64,000 nucleotides of DNA from Microbacterium sp. C5A9. Its GTDB lineage: Bacteria; Actinomycetota; Actinomycetes; Actinomycetales; Microbacteriaceae. The notes below the pieces were generated by a model. The model did no database searches, was not told the DNA's origin, and was given only the letters and a program-made list of their open reading frames with translations. Below, one piece after another: positions 55,880 through 64,000 of this stretch. The stretch spans positions 186,001-250,000 of the forward strand of contig NZ_JABXGD010000008.1 in assembly GCF_022627955.1 (NCBI RefSeq). The letters are read 5' to 3'. Both the position numbers and the translations under genes were made by a program. Numbering within the stretch: the stretch's first letter is position 1; the number at the start of each line of letters is the position of its first letter.

Positions 55880-57202
55880 TCACCCGCCGCGCAGCGCGGC
55901 GACCGGCTCGACACGAGCGGCCCGCCGCGCCGGGTACCACCCCGACCCCCAGCCGACGACCGCGCCGAGCACAGCACCGGCGAGTGCGATCAGCGGATCC
56001 GTGACCGGCGTCCACCCCTGCACCACGGCGACCGCGATCACCGCGAAGACACCGAGGGCGGAGCCGATGAGTCCCCCGATGAAGCCGATCACGATCGACT
56101 CGACCATGAACTGGGCACCGATCTGGCGGCGGGTCGCACCGAGCGCACGGCGCAGGCCGATCTCGCCGATCCGCTCCATCACCGAGAGCAGCGTCACGTT
56201 CGCGATGCCGAGCCCGCCGGCCAGGAGAGCGATCACCCCGAGGATCAGGAACACCACGTTCACATCCGACTGCACGCTCTGGCTCAGGTCGGAGGACCCC
56301 GACGGGGCCTTGGCTTCGAGGCTCTCGGGATCGTCGGGCTGCAGAGCGAGCACCGCCTGATCCGCGACCTGCGGTCCGGCGCCCACCACGATGCGGATGT
56401 CGAGCTCCGACGGCGCGAGCAGGCCGAAGTCGGCCCGAGCGGCACCGGTCGGGATGATCACGGCGTCCTGCAGCTCGCTGCGCCGCTCCATACCGTCCAC
56501 GATGCCGATCACCGCGTAGGCGACCCCGCCGATGAACACCGAGGGCTGGGAGTCCACGCGGTTGATGCCCATCCGCTCGGCAGCCCGCTCTCCGAGCACG
56601 GCGACCCGGTCTGCGCGGGAGTCGTGCCCGGCGTCGAAGAACCGGCCGGTGACGAGCCCGCCCTCGGCCGTGTCGAGCAGATCCGGGGATGCCGAGAAGA
56701 GGCGCGGCGACGCGACCGCGGCGGCCGAGGGGTCGTTCACGGGCACCGCCGTGATCGTCTCGCCCTCGGTGAGCTCCACCTCGCCGAGCAGCGTCGCGCT
56801 CTCGACACCCGCGAGAGACGTCACCCGCTCGGGCGAGTCCCACGGCAGTCGCCCGGCGGCGACGCTCTGGTTCTGCGATCCGGACTGCGCCTTGGCGGCG
56901 GTGACCACGACGCGTGTCGCCGCCGCACCGTCGAACTGGCTCGCGATCTGCGCGGCTGCCGTCTGTGCGAAGCCGATCGTCGCCACGAGCGAGGCGATGC
57001 CGAGCACCGTGCCGAGGATCGTCATGACCAGCCGCGCCGGGCGCGAGCCGATGTCCGACGTCGCCTCCGCGACCAGATCCTGGAAGGTGAAACGGTCGGC
57101 GTGCGCGATCGCCGGCACGAGCGGGGTGCCTGCGGCATCCGTCATCGCGGCCTGCGGATCTTCGTCAGTCGTGCGGCGGCTGCGCCGGAACCGGCCGATC
57201 AC
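55880..57202 (-). CDS. ABC transporter permease, MacB/FtsX family
   Basis: A 440-residue permease. One transmembrane helix at about 57-81 (LVMTILGTVLGIASLVATIGFAQT), a large extracytoplasmic MacB-like domain, then three C-terminal helices (VVFLILGVIALLAGGLGIANV, a middle pair around FMVESIVIGFIGGLIGSALGVFAVIAVAV, and ALAGAVLGAVVGW). ERIGEIGLRRALGATRRQI is the FtsX-domain coupling segment. GTG 57202 overlaps the ATPase stop (GTGA). Last gene of the lipoprotein-adaptor-ATPase-permease operon. A role in export or mechanotransmission at the envelope is likely; substrate not known. Confidence 0.9.
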   Translation of the reverse strand: MIGRFRRSRRTTDEDPQAAMTDAAGTPLVPAIAHADRFTFQDLVAEATSDIGSRPARLVMTILGTVLGIASLVATIGFAQTAAAQIASQFDGAAATRVVVTAAKAQSGSQNQSVAAGRLPWDSPERVTSLAGVESATLLGEVELTEGETITAVPVNDPSAAAVASPRLFSASPDLLDTAEGGLVTGRFFDAGHDSRADRVAVLGERAAERMGINRVDSQPSVFIGGVAYAVIGIVDGMERRSELQDAVIIPTGAARADFGLLAPSELDIRIVVGAGPQVADQAVLALQPDDPESLEAKAPSGSSDLSQSVQSDVNVVFLILGVIALLAGGLGIANVTLLSVMERIGEIGLRRALGATRRQIGAQFMVESIVIGFIGGLIGSALGVFAVIAVAVVQGWTPVTDPLIALAGAVLGAVVGWGSGWYPARRAARVEPVAALRGG

Positions 57203-57921
57203 AGCTCGCTCAATCGGCCGTCGGAGATGCGGATGCAGCGGCGGGCACGCCGCGCGACACCGTCGTCATGGGTGATGACGATGAGCGTGAGCCCGTCTTC
57301 GTTCAGCTCCTCGAAGAGCGACATGACCTCACCCGAGGTGCGCTGGTCGAGGTTGCCCGTCGGCTCGTCCGCGAGCAGCAGCCGTGGCCCGCTGACGACC
57401 GCGCGGGCGACAGCCACTCGCTGCCGTTCGCCGCCCGAGAGCGAGTTCGGGAAGAAGTCGATCCGATGCCCGAGGCCGACCCGCGTCAGCGCCTCGCGTG
57501 CGCGTTCCTCCCGCTCGCGTCGCGGCACGCCGCTGTACAGCATCGGCAGCAGCACGTTGTCGAGCACGGTGCGCCGCGGCAGCAGGTGGAACGACTGGAA
57601 CACGAATCCGATGAAGCGAGCACGCACCGCGGCCCGCTCGTCGTCGGAGAGGTCGCCCGTGAGCGAACCCGACAGCCGGTACTCGCCCACACTCGGACGA
57701 TCCAGGAGGCCGAGGATGTTGAGCATGGTCGACTTGCCCGAGCCGCTGGGTCCGACGATCGAGATGTAGTCGCCCGGAGCCACCGTGAGGGTGGCTCCCT
57801 TGAGGGCCTGGACCTCGGGCGGTCCGGGGAACGATCGCGTCACATCGCGCAGCTCGACGAGCGGCACATCGGCATCGGTCTCGGACGCGGCGGGGAGGAT
57901 CGACGTCTGCGCGTCGGTCAC
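57199..57921 (-). CDS. ABC transporter ATP-binding protein, MacB/LolD type
   Basis: A 240-residue ATPase. Walker A is GPSGSGKST, the Q-loop FQSFHLLPRRTVLDNV, the signature LSGGERQRVAVARA, Walker B LLLADEPTGNLD and the H-loop ITHDD. GTG 57921 overlaps the adaptor stop (GTGA) and is used; the open frame upstream to 58725 is a shadow of the adaptor gene. Confidence 0.95.
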   Translation of the reverse strand: MTDAQTSILPAASETDADVPLVELRDVTRSFPGPPEVQALKGATLTVAPGDYISIVGPSGSGKSTMLNILGLLDRPSVGEYRLSGSLTGDLSDDERAAVRARFIGFVFQSFHLLPRRTVLDNVLLPMLYSGVPRREREERAREALTRVGLGHRIDFFPNSLSGGERQRVAVARAVVSGPRLLLADEPTGNLDQRTSGEVMSLFEELNEDGLTLIVITHDDGVARRARRCIRISDGRLSEL

Positions 57922-59498
57922 TTCCCCACCACCACGAGATCGCCTTCGTCGAGCTCGCCCTCGACCGGGGTGACCTCCACGGCGCCCTTCGCGGCGAGTC
58001 CGGTCTCGACGACGACCAGCCGCGTCTTCGCGTCCTTCCCCTCCCGGGGATCCGACTCGACGACCTCGATGCGCGATTCGCCGCCGGGGCCGGCGGTGAG
58101 CGCCGCGAGCGGGACCGAGAGCACATCGCCCTCCGTCGCGCCGACCGCGATGCGCACGCGCACGTTGCTCCCCTGCAGCTGCGAGATCTGCTCCGCGGTG
58201 AGGGGATCCGGCTCGAAGAGAACCTCCCAGCGCGCCTTGGCGTCCTTGCCCGGCTTCAGCTCGGAGACCACCGCGCGGTGCTCCGTGCCGTCGGGCAGCT
58301 CGAAGACTCCCTCGGCGCCGACCTCGAGCAGCCGTGCGTCGGCTTCCGCAGCAGCGCCCGTGAGGCGCACCGTGGCTCCGGAGACCGTCATGACGGCGCC
58401 CGAGATCGCCGTGCCGCGCTTGACGTTGACGGCGTCGACGCGTCGGGGCAGCTCGGTGAGGAAGAGCACCTCGCTCGACGGCAGATACGGCAGCACGCTC
58501 TCCCTGGCGCTCGCGAGGGACTCCTCGGCGGCGCCGACCTGCTGACGTGCGGCATCGAGTGCCGCCCGTTCCGCTCCGGTGTCCTGCGCGGCCCACAGCT
58601 GGTCCCGCTCCAGACGAGCTGTCTGCAGATCCCACTCCGCCTGCTGGACATTGGTCCCCTCGGCGCCGTTCTTCGCATCGGCGACCGCCTGCTCGGCCTG
58701 CGCCACCCGGACGTCCGCCTGCCACGTCTCGAGGCTCGAGGGTCCTGCTCCGGCCGCCGCGAGCGCCTGCTCCGCCTGAGCGACCCCGCTCTGCGCTGCG
58801 CGCACGCCCTCCTCCGCTGCTCGAACCGCGTCGTCTGCTCCCTCTTCGGGCGACGGCAGCGGGTATCCCGCCTGCGCGTAGAGCTGACCGACCGCATTCG
58901 CCGTCGTCTGGTCGAAGAGGTTCGACGCCACATCGCCGGCATCGATCCCGATGCTCACGAGGGCCTGCTTCAGCTGGATGACGTCGGGGCCGGAGACTCC
59001 GACCCGCAGCGTCCGGTACGCCGGAAGCTCGCCGGGAAGCACGATCACGGGACGACCTTCGACCTCGAGGGCGATCGAGAGCGGGTTGAGTGTGGCTCCG
59101 ACCTCGGGGACGGATCCGGTCACCACGCTGCCACCGCCCGTGGTGTCGATCGTCACCTCGACCGCATCCGCGTATCCGACGTCGGCGCGGAGGGTCACAT
59201 CGTTGCTGAGCGCCCCGAACTCGACAGGGACGGTCACGAGGCCGGGATCCGGCGTCTCGCTCGCCTCAGCCGGGGAGATCAGGAATCGGCCGACCAGCAG
59301 GCCGGCGACCAGGCTCACGACGGCGCAGGCCGCCACGATCCACAGCGTCCGGTTTCCGCGGAGGATCCGACGCCACCCGCTCACACGGGAGGTGTCGACC
59401 TCTTCGGTCGACGCTCCCTCTTCGGGCGCGCCATCGGAGGTCTGCTCGGAGAGGAGCTCGGCGGGAAGTTCAGTCGTCGGGGTCTCGTCGTCCTTCAT
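57918..59498 (-). CDS. Membrane-anchored efflux adaptor with peptidoglycan-binding-like domain
   Basis: A 526-residue HlyD/MacA-like adaptor. An acidic cytoplasmic N-terminus is followed by a transmembrane helix (about 52-74, LWIVAACAVVSLVAGLLVG). A putative peptidoglycan-binding domain is inserted near residue 165 (LRVGVSGPDVIQLKQALVSIGIDAGDVASNLFDQTTANAV). A long coiled-coil hairpin spans about 220-345 (Ala/Gln/Glu-rich), then beta-barrel domains. It would link the ABC transporter to the cell wall. The ATG at 59498 follows the lipoprotein stop by one base. Confidence 0.87.
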   Translation of the reverse strand: MKDDETPTTELPAELLSEQTSDGAPEEGASTEEVDTSRVSGWRRILRGNRTLWIVAACAVVSLVAGLLVGRFLISPAEASETPDPGLVTVPVEFGALSNDVTLRADVGYADAVEVTIDTTGGGSVVTGSVPEVGATLNPLSIALEVEGRPVIVLPGELPAYRTLRVGVSGPDVIQLKQALVSIGIDAGDVASNLFDQTTANAVGQLYAQAGYPLPSPEEGADDAVRAAEEGVRAAQSGVAQAEQALAAAGAGPSSLETWQADVRVAQAEQAVADAKNGAEGTNVQQAEWDLQTARLERDQLWAAQDTGAERAALDAARQQVGAAEESLASARESVLPYLPSSEVLFLTELPRRVDAVNVKRGTAISGAVMTVSGATVRLTGAAAEADARLLEVGAEGVFELPDGTEHRAVVSELKPGKDAKARWEVLFEPDPLTAEQISQLQGSNVRVRIAVGATEGDVLSVPLAALTAGPGGESRIEVVESDPREGKDAKTRLVVVETGLAAKGAVEVTPVEGELDEGDLVVVGK

Positions 59499-59499
59499 G

Positions 59500-60516
59500 T
59501 CAGCTGTTCTGCTCGGCCGCAGCCTTGAAGGCCTCGAGGTCCGCCTTGTTGTCGGCGATGAACTTCTCCTCGATCGAGAACTGGATCTCGAGAGACTTCT
59601 TCATGTACGACAGCGACGTCCGGCACTCGAGGTCGGCGAGCGCGAGGGCGATCTCCCGCTCACCGAGCTCCTTCATCTCGGGGCTCTCGGAGGGGTCGAC
59701 GAAGTCGGGCGACTCGACGTCGACCTCGGTCGTGCCGTCACCGTAGGCCGCGTCGAAGAGAGCGCTCTGCTCGTCGGAGATCGACTGCTGCGATTCCATC
59801 GGAGACGCGAACCCGGGCTCGCCGGCGTCGTCCATGCACGCCGCCCATTCGGCGTTGAGGTCCTTCAGCTCCGGGGACTCCTGAGCCTCGGTGAAGACCG
59901 CGTTCATCTTGTCGCGCAGGTCCGCGAACTCGTCGGACTGCCACGGGTCCTCACCCTCGAGCTCGTGCTGAGCCCAGCCCTGGCAGCCCGCATCCTCCCA
60001 GCTGTACTCGTAGCTGCCGTCCTCGGCGAGCTCCTCCTCCTCAGGGGGCACGCCGTAGGCGGTCTCGTAGTAGGCGGTCTGCTCCGACTCGGAGAGGGAC
60101 TCCACGTACTCGGAGTTCGGGTCGACGTACTCCTCCGACTCGCCCTCCTGCATGACCTCGTTGTACGGGTTGTTGACGATCCCGTAGCCGTACTTCTCGA
60201 CCCAGTCCTTCTTCTCCGGCTCCCACTCCACGTCATCGTCGGAGAAGACCATGCCACCGTTCTGAGTGTTGGGCGTGTACTCGAAGCCCTCCTCGGCCAT
60301 GCACTCCGCCATCAGCTCTTCCGTCTGCAGCTGCCGTTCCTCGAACTGCTTCTGCTGCTCCTCCGGCGAGAGGTCTCCGCCGTACGCCGCCGACAGGTAC
60401 TCGCTCAGCGGCGAGTCCTCGTAGGTGAGCTCGCTGTCGGCCGCGCCGGAGCAACCGGCGAGTGTGAACACCAGAGCGGTTGCGGCGACAGCCGCAAGAG
60501 GACCGGTGGTACGCAT
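59500..60516 (-). CDS. Lipoprotein of unknown function, acidic
   Basis: A 338-residue lipoprotein with signal peptide ending in the lipobox LAGC (Cys22). The mature part is very rich in Glu, Asp and Tyr (YEDSPLSEYLSAAYGGDLS, EESEEYVDPNSEY) and has a few Cys, such as ELMAECMAEEGF, CQGWAQHEL, AACMDDAGEPG, LADLECRTSL, which may form two disulfides. No known domain is recognised. It is the first gene of the four-gene export operon and may be a substrate or an accessory factor of the ABC transporter. ATG 60516 is the start. Confidence 0.78.
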   Translation of the reverse strand: MRTTGPLAAVAATALVFTLAGCSGAADSELTYEDSPLSEYLSAAYGGDLSPEEQQKQFEERQLQTEELMAECMAEEGFEYTPNTQNGGMVFSDDDVEWEPEKKDWVEKYGYGIVNNPYNEVMQEGESEEYVDPNSEYVESLSESEQTAYYETAYGVPPEEEELAEDGSYEYSWEDAGCQGWAQHELEGEDPWQSDEFADLRDKMNAVFTEAQESPELKDLNAEWAACMDDAGEPGFASPMESQQSISDEQSALFDAAYGDGTTEVDVESPDFVDPSESPEMKELGEREIALALADLECRTSLSYMKKSLEIQFSIEEKFIADNKADLEAFKAAAEQNS

Positions 60517-60564
60517 GTCTTACTCCATTCATCGCCGATGCACAGAGATCGACGCTCTCGAGTA

Positions 60565-60570
60565 ACCCTA
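60565..60570 (-). promoter_or_regulatory. Predicted -10 of the lipoprotein-export operon
   Basis: TAGGGT on the minus strand at 60570-60565 fits the -10 pattern of this genome; the transcript would start near 60558 with a leader of about 42 bases. The palindrome at 60593-60610 would then be centred about 44 bp upstream. Confidence 0.45.
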
Positions 60571-60592
60571 GGGGTCCGGGCTCGATCGCCGC

Positions 60593-60610
60593 GTCCCCCA
60601 AATGGCGGAC
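60593..60610. promoter_or_regulatory. Shared 18-bp near-palindrome, candidate operator
   Basis: GTCCCCCAAATGGCGGAC, with GTCC/GGAC arms, identical over all 18 bases to the core at 30841-30858. In both places it lies 36-44 bp upstream of a predicted promoter, so it is a good candidate for an activator site such as that of a LuxR-type response regulator; the protein that binds is not known. Confidence 0.55.
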
Positions 60611-60653
60611 GAAGATACCTCCGAAGGATGACGTCGCGGGGCCCCGGATGCGG

Positions 60654-61556
60654 TTATCGCGCCCGCGGGTGCGACGTCGCGTAGACGTCGCGCAGCGTGT
60701 CGACCGAGACGTGCGTGTAGATCTGGGTGGTGGCGACGGAGGCGTGGCCGAGCAGCTCCTGCACCACACGCACGTCCGCGCCGCCCTGCAGCAGGTGGGT
60801 CGCGAAGGAGTGCCGGAGCGTGTGCGGAGACACCTCTGCGGTGATCTGCGCGCGCTCGGCAGCGGCGCGGATCACGAGCCACGCGCTCTGTCGGGACAGC
60901 GGGGCTCCTCTCGCGCCGAGGAACAGCCGCGCCGACGCCCGGCCCGACGCCGCGAGCTGGGGACGCACCCGTGTCAGGTACGCGTCGACAGCGCTGCGCG
61001 CGAACGAGCCGATCGGGACGATGCGCTCCTTCGATCCCTTGCCCCGCAGCCGCAGCACGTCGCCGTGCGCCAGGTCGTCGACGTCGAGTCCCACGGCCTC
61101 GGAGACCCTGGCGCCCGTCGCGTAGAGAAGCTCGAGAAGGGCGCGGTCGCGGATCCCGATCGGCTCGTCCGACGGCGGGGCGTTCAGCAGCCGCTCCACC
61201 TGGTCGATCGTGAGCGCCTTCGGCAGACGCCGCGGCGCCTTGGGCGGACGCAGGCGCCCGCTCGGGTCGTCGGCCTCGATCCCCTCTCGCGCCAGGAAGC
61301 GATGCCAGCCGCGCACGGAGGACTGCAGGCGGGCGAGACTCGTCGCCGCCGGAGCGGGGTCGGCCCCTGACCGCTCGGCGATGAAGTGGCCGATCACGGC
61401 AGGGGTGACCTCGCCCGTGTCGGTGATGCCCGACGCGTGCAGCCAGTCCAGGTACCCGTCGAGATCGCGTCGATAGGCAGCGATCGTGTGCGCGCTGAGG
61501 CCGCGCTCGATCGTGACGTGGCGCAGATACGAGTCCAGCGCACGATCGAGCTGCAC
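60654..61556 (-). CDS. xerD: Site-specific tyrosine recombinase XerD
   Basis: A 300-residue tyrosine recombinase that resolves chromosome dimers with XerC at dif. The N-terminal core-binding domain is [33 protein letters not shown]. Catalytic residues are in [10 protein letters not shown] (Arg), RGKGSKER (Lys), [10 protein letters not shown] (His-x-x-Arg), [16 protein letters not shown] (His/Trp position and the nucleophile Tyr). GTG 61556 is the start, one base after the Nudix stop. Followed by the export operon instead of parA as in the core order. Confidence 0.96.
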   Translation of the reverse strand: MQLDRALDSYLRHVTIERGLSAHTIAAYRRDLDGYLDWLHASGITDTGEVTPAVIGHFIAERSGADPAPAATSLARLQSSVRGWHRFLAREGIEADDPSGRLRPPKAPRRLPKALTIDQVERLLNAPPSDEPIGIRDRALLELLYATGARVSEAVGLDVDDLAHGDVLRLRGKGSKERIVPIGSFARSAVDAYLTRVRPQLAASGRASARLFLGARGAPLSRQSAWLVIRAAAERAQITAEVSPHTLRHSFATHLLQGGADVRVVQELLGHASVATTQIYTHVSVDTLRDVYATSHPRAR

Positions 61557-61557
61557 G

Positions 61558-62139
61558 TCAGCTCCGGTCGCGCCGACGCTGCGCGGTCGCCAGCACTCCG
61601 ATCGTCAGGATGCCGTTGCGCATGCGTCCGTCGAGCACGGCGTCGACGGCGTCGCCGAGCGGCACCCATTCGACGCGGATGTCGGCTTCCTCGTCTTCGC
61701 GGTCATGAGCAGCCGCGGCCGGCGAGATGCCGGTGGCGAGGAAGAGGTGGATGACCTCGTCGTTCCCGCCCGGTGTCGTCCACGACGAGACGAGCGGCTC
61801 CCAGTGCTCGGCGACCAGGTCGGCCTCCTCCGCGAGCTCGCGCTTCGCCGCCTCGAGCGGCTCCTCGCCTGCGACGTCGAGCAGCCCGGCGGGCAGCTCC
61901 CAATCCCGGTGACGGATCGGATGCCGGTACTGCTGGATCAGCAGCACCCGGTCTTCGTCGTCGAGGGCGAGGATCGCCACGGCCCCGGTGTGCTCGACGT
62001 ACTGTCGACGGATCTCGCCCTCGCCGTAGCGGACGAGATCGTCACGGACGTTCCACACCGCGCCCCGGTAGGCGAGGTCGCTGCGGAGCACCTCCGGAGC
62101 GAAGGGCTCGTCGCGCAGGCTCTCGGTCGACTCACGCAT
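61558..62139 (-). CDS. Nudix hydrolase, ADP-ribose pyrophosphatase-like
   Basis: A 193-residue Nudix enzyme, probably cleaving ADP-ribose. The Nudix box is [24 protein letters not shown], and the N-terminal beta-hairpin ([49 protein letters not shown]) is the ADPR-type dimerisation region. ATG 62139 overlaps the pyrG stop by 8 bases; the frame open to 62436 is inside pyrG. Equivalent to Rv1700. Confidence 0.93.
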   Translation of the reverse strand: MRESTESLRDEPFAPEVLRSDLAYRGAVWNVRDDLVRYGEGEIRRQYVEHTGAVAILALDDEDRVLLIQQYRHPIRHRDWELPAGLLDVAGEEPLEAAKRELAEEADLVAEHWEPLVSSWTTPGGNDEVIHLFLATGISPAAAAHDREDEEADIRVEWVPLGDAVDAVLDGRMRNGILTIGVLATAQRRRDRS

Positions 62140-63832
62140 CGGCGGCGTCGACGTCGAACAGCTCGCTGGAGCGGTGACGCTCGATCGCCGCGCCGACCAA
62201 GCCACGGAACAGCGGGTGCGGGTCGGTGGGACGCGAGCGCAGCTCGGGGTGAGCCTGCGTGGCGATGTAGTACGGGTGCACATCACGGGGCAACTCGACG
62301 AACTCGACCAGGTCGAGGTCGGGGTTGAGACCCGAGAACACCAGTCCCGCCTCGGCGAGACGCCCGCGGTACGCGTTGTTGACCTCGTAGCGGTGGCGGT
62401 GGCGCTCGGATGCCTCGGGCGCGCCGTACAGCTCACGAGCCAGCGAGCCTTCGGCGAGAGCCGCCTGGTAGAGGCCGAGGCGCATGGTTCCGCCCAGGTC
62501 TCCCCCGTCGAGGATCTCGATCTGCTCGGCCATCGTCGCGATCACCGGAGCCGCGGTCTCGGGGTCGAACTCGCTCGACGAGGCGCCCTCGATGCCGGCG
62601 ACATCGCGGGCGTACTCGATGACCATGCACTGCAGGCCGAGGCACAGTCCGAGGGTCGGGATGCCCTGCTCACGCGCGAACTTCAGTGCGCCGAGCTTTC
62701 CTTCGATGCCGCGGATGCCGAAGCCTCCGGGCACGCAGATGCCGTCGAGCGCTCCCAGCTGCTCCTTCGCGCCCTCGGGTGTCTCGCACAGGTCCGACGG
62801 GATCCAGCGGATGTTGACCTTCGTCTCCTGCGCGAAACCGCCGGCCTTGAGCGCCTCGGTCACGGAGAGGTAGGCGTCGGGCAGGTCGATGTACTTGCCG
62901 ACCAGGCCGATCGTCACCTCGTGCTTGGGGTTGTGCACCGCGTGCAGCACCTTGCTCCAGCGCGACCAGTCCACGTCGGCTGCGGCCTTCTGGTCGAGGC
63001 CGAGGCGGCGCACGATGTACGAGTCGAGTCCCTGGTCGTTGAGCGTCGACGGGATGTCGTAGATGCTCGGCAGGTCGACCGTGTTGATGACACCCTCGGC
63101 GTCGACGTCGCACATCAGCGCGATCTTGTTGCGGTTGCTCTCGCTGACCGGACGGTCGCTGCGGAGCACGAGGGCGTCGGGCTGGATGCCGACCTGGCGG
63201 AGGGCCGCGACCGAGTGCTGGGTCGGCTTGGTCTTCTGCTCACCCGAGGCGCCCATGAAGGGCACGAGCGACACGTGCACGAAGAAGACGCTGTCGCGAC
63301 CGAGCTCGTGACGCAACTGACGCGCGGACTCGAGGAACGGCTGCGACTCGATGTCGCCGACCGTGCCGCCGACCTCGGTGATGATGACGTCGGGACGGGG
63401 GTCCTCCGTCGCCTGCAGGCGCATGCGACGCTTGATCTCGTCGGTGATGTGCGGGATGACCTGCACGGTGTCGCCCAGGTACTCGCCGCGGCGCTCGCGG
63501 GCGATGACCTGCGAGTAGATCTGACCGGTCGTGACGTTGGCCGCCTGCGACAGGTTGATGTCGAGGAAGCGCTCGTAGTGGCCGATGTCGAGATCGGTCT
63601 CCGCACCGTCGTCGGTGACGAACACCTCGCCGTGCTGGAAGGGGTTCATGGTGCCCGGATCGACGTTCAGATACGGATCGAGCTTCTGCATCACGACGCG
63701 GAGTCCGCGGGCGGTGAGGAGATTACCCAGGCTCGCGGCAGTGAGCCCCTTACCCAAAGACGAAACGACACCACCAGTCACGAAGATGTGCTTGGTCGTG
63801 TCGTTCTTGGGCCCCGCAGAAGAAGAGTTCAT
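62132..63832 (-). CDS. pyrG: CTP synthase
   Basis: A 566-residue glutamine-dependent CTP synthase that makes CTP from UTP. The synthetase domain begins [23 protein letters not shown], with [39 protein letters not shown] and the CTP-feedback region; the C-terminal glutamine amidotransferase domain has [11 protein letters not shown] and the nucleophile Cys in [17 protein letters not shown], with His-Glu near the end ([15 protein letters not shown]). ATG 63832 is the usual start; GTG 63835 lies 8 bases after TAGGAT (63849-63844), so a leaderless GTG start is possible. Confidence 0.97.
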   Translation of the reverse strand: MNSSSAGPKNDTTKHIFVTGGVVSSLGKGLTAASLGNLLTARGLRVVMQKLDPYLNVDPGTMNPFQHGEVFVTDDGAETDLDIGHYERFLDINLSQAANVTTGQIYSQVIARERRGEYLGDTVQVIPHITDEIKRRMRLQATEDPRPDVIITEVGGTVGDIESQPFLESARQLRHELGRDSVFFVHVSLVPFMGASGEQKTKPTQHSVAALRQVGIQPDALVLRSDRPVSESNRNKIALMCDVDAEGVINTVDLPSIYDIPSTLNDQGLDSYIVRRLGLDQKAAADVDWSRWSKVLHAVHNPKHEVTIGLVGKYIDLPDAYLSVTEALKAGGFAQETKVNIRWIPSDLCETPEGAKEQLGALDGICVPGGFGIRGIEGKLGALKFAREQGIPTLGLCLGLQCMVIEYARDVAGIEGASSSEFDPETAAPVIATMAEQIEILDGGDLGGTMRLGLYQAALAEGSLARELYGAPEASERHRHRYEVNNAYRGRLAEAGLVFSGLNPDLDLVEFVELPRDVHPYYIATQAHPELRSRPTDPHPLFRGLVGAAIERHRSSELFDVDAADA

Positions 63833-63849
63833 CACGGGCTTCGATCCTA

Positions 63850-64000
63850 TCAGGCGGTGGGAGCCCCGAGGCTGAGAAGTTCTCGGGCATGGGTGAGAGC
63901 GGCGTCGGAATCGGTCAGGCCGGAGAGCAGACGCGCCATCTCGGCCTCGCGCTCCGCCCCCTCGAGACGACGCACACTCGAGGCGGTGACTGCTCCGTCG
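63850..64000 (-). CDS. recN: DNA repair protein RecN (partial, C-terminus only)
   Basis: The last 49 residues of Rec[29 protein letters not shown]..., with the final [15 protein letters not shown]. GxVTxxxVRRLxGxxRxxELARMLxG is the typical RecN end. The frame leaves the window at the right edge. The pyrG -10 (TAGGAT) lies just 5' of its stop. Confidence 0.85.
   Translation of the reverse strand, partial: DGAVTASSVRRLEGAEREAEMARLLSGLTDSDAALTHARELLSLGAPTA

Overview
The window is high-GC DNA from an actinobacterium, most likely a Microbacterium or a close relative in the Microbacteriaceae. The reasons are the gene content (MraZ, PknL-like kinase, GarA-like FHA protein, imuA-imuB-dnaE2), gene orders shared with Mycobacterium tuberculosis, strong G/C-ending codon use, and many starts that look leaderless. 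There is no rRNA, CRISPR array, phage or insertion sequence. One tRNA (Pro, GGG) is present. Both ends cut genes: mraZ at the left edge and recN at the right edge.

Layout. 1-10.8 kb: the border of the division/cell-wall cluster (mraZ, DUF3040 protein), then polyprenyl synthase, Rv2175c-like DNA-binding protein, LysM/transglycosylase-like protein, PASTA kinase, class II DAHP synthase, PlsC-like acyltransferase, acyl-CoA ligase and peptide deformylase. This follows the M. tuberculosis Rv2166c-Rv2187 order closely. 10.8-23 kb: a MinD/ParA-like ATPase with a long Pro-Glu repeat, pyruvate carboxylase, a second ParA, the garA-ftsR-merR regulators, a CopC-like membrane protein, dihydrolipoyl dehydrogenase, and a two-gene type III polyketide synthase/methyltransferase operon. 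23-30.4 kb: CYTH protein, small conserved protein, prepilin peptidase, then the SOS mutasome operon imuA-imuB-dnaE2 behind a good LexA box. 30.4-43 kb is more accessory: a glycan operon (GT4, an interrupted middle gene, GH130), TetR/MFS/amidohydrolase, a leucine-rich-repeat protein, alcohol dehydrogenase, a Bcr/CflA-type MFS pump, SDR and an MmyB-like regulator. 44-49 kb: tRNA-Pro, GNAT, small HhH protein, YhhN family protein, S4 protein, a DUF222-HNH protein with its own LexA box, and a Nudix protein fused to a second domain. 49-64 kb: the conserved run der-cmk-tyrA-rluB-scpB-scpA-parA, a four-gene lipoprotein/MacAB-like export operon, then xerD-nudix-pyrG-recN.

How genes work together. The parA-scpA-scpB-rluB-tyrA-cmk-der genes overlap one another almost throughout and read as one transcript for chromosome segregation, ribosome assembly and nucleotide/aromatic metabolism. 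The PASTA kinase sits next to the homologue of its known mycobacterial substrate. Two separate loci carry LexA-type operators, linking error-prone repair with a DUF222-HNH gene.

The most notable observations are: an in-frame TGA, probably replacing a Trp codon, in the middle gene of the GT4/GH130 operon; two opposed arrays of MraZ-type half-sites upstream of mraZ; an 18-bp near-palindrome shared by two distant promoters, one of which has no recognisable gene; the Nudix fusion; and a recurrent TAnnnT-N6/7-start signature. No clearly new multi-gene system was found.
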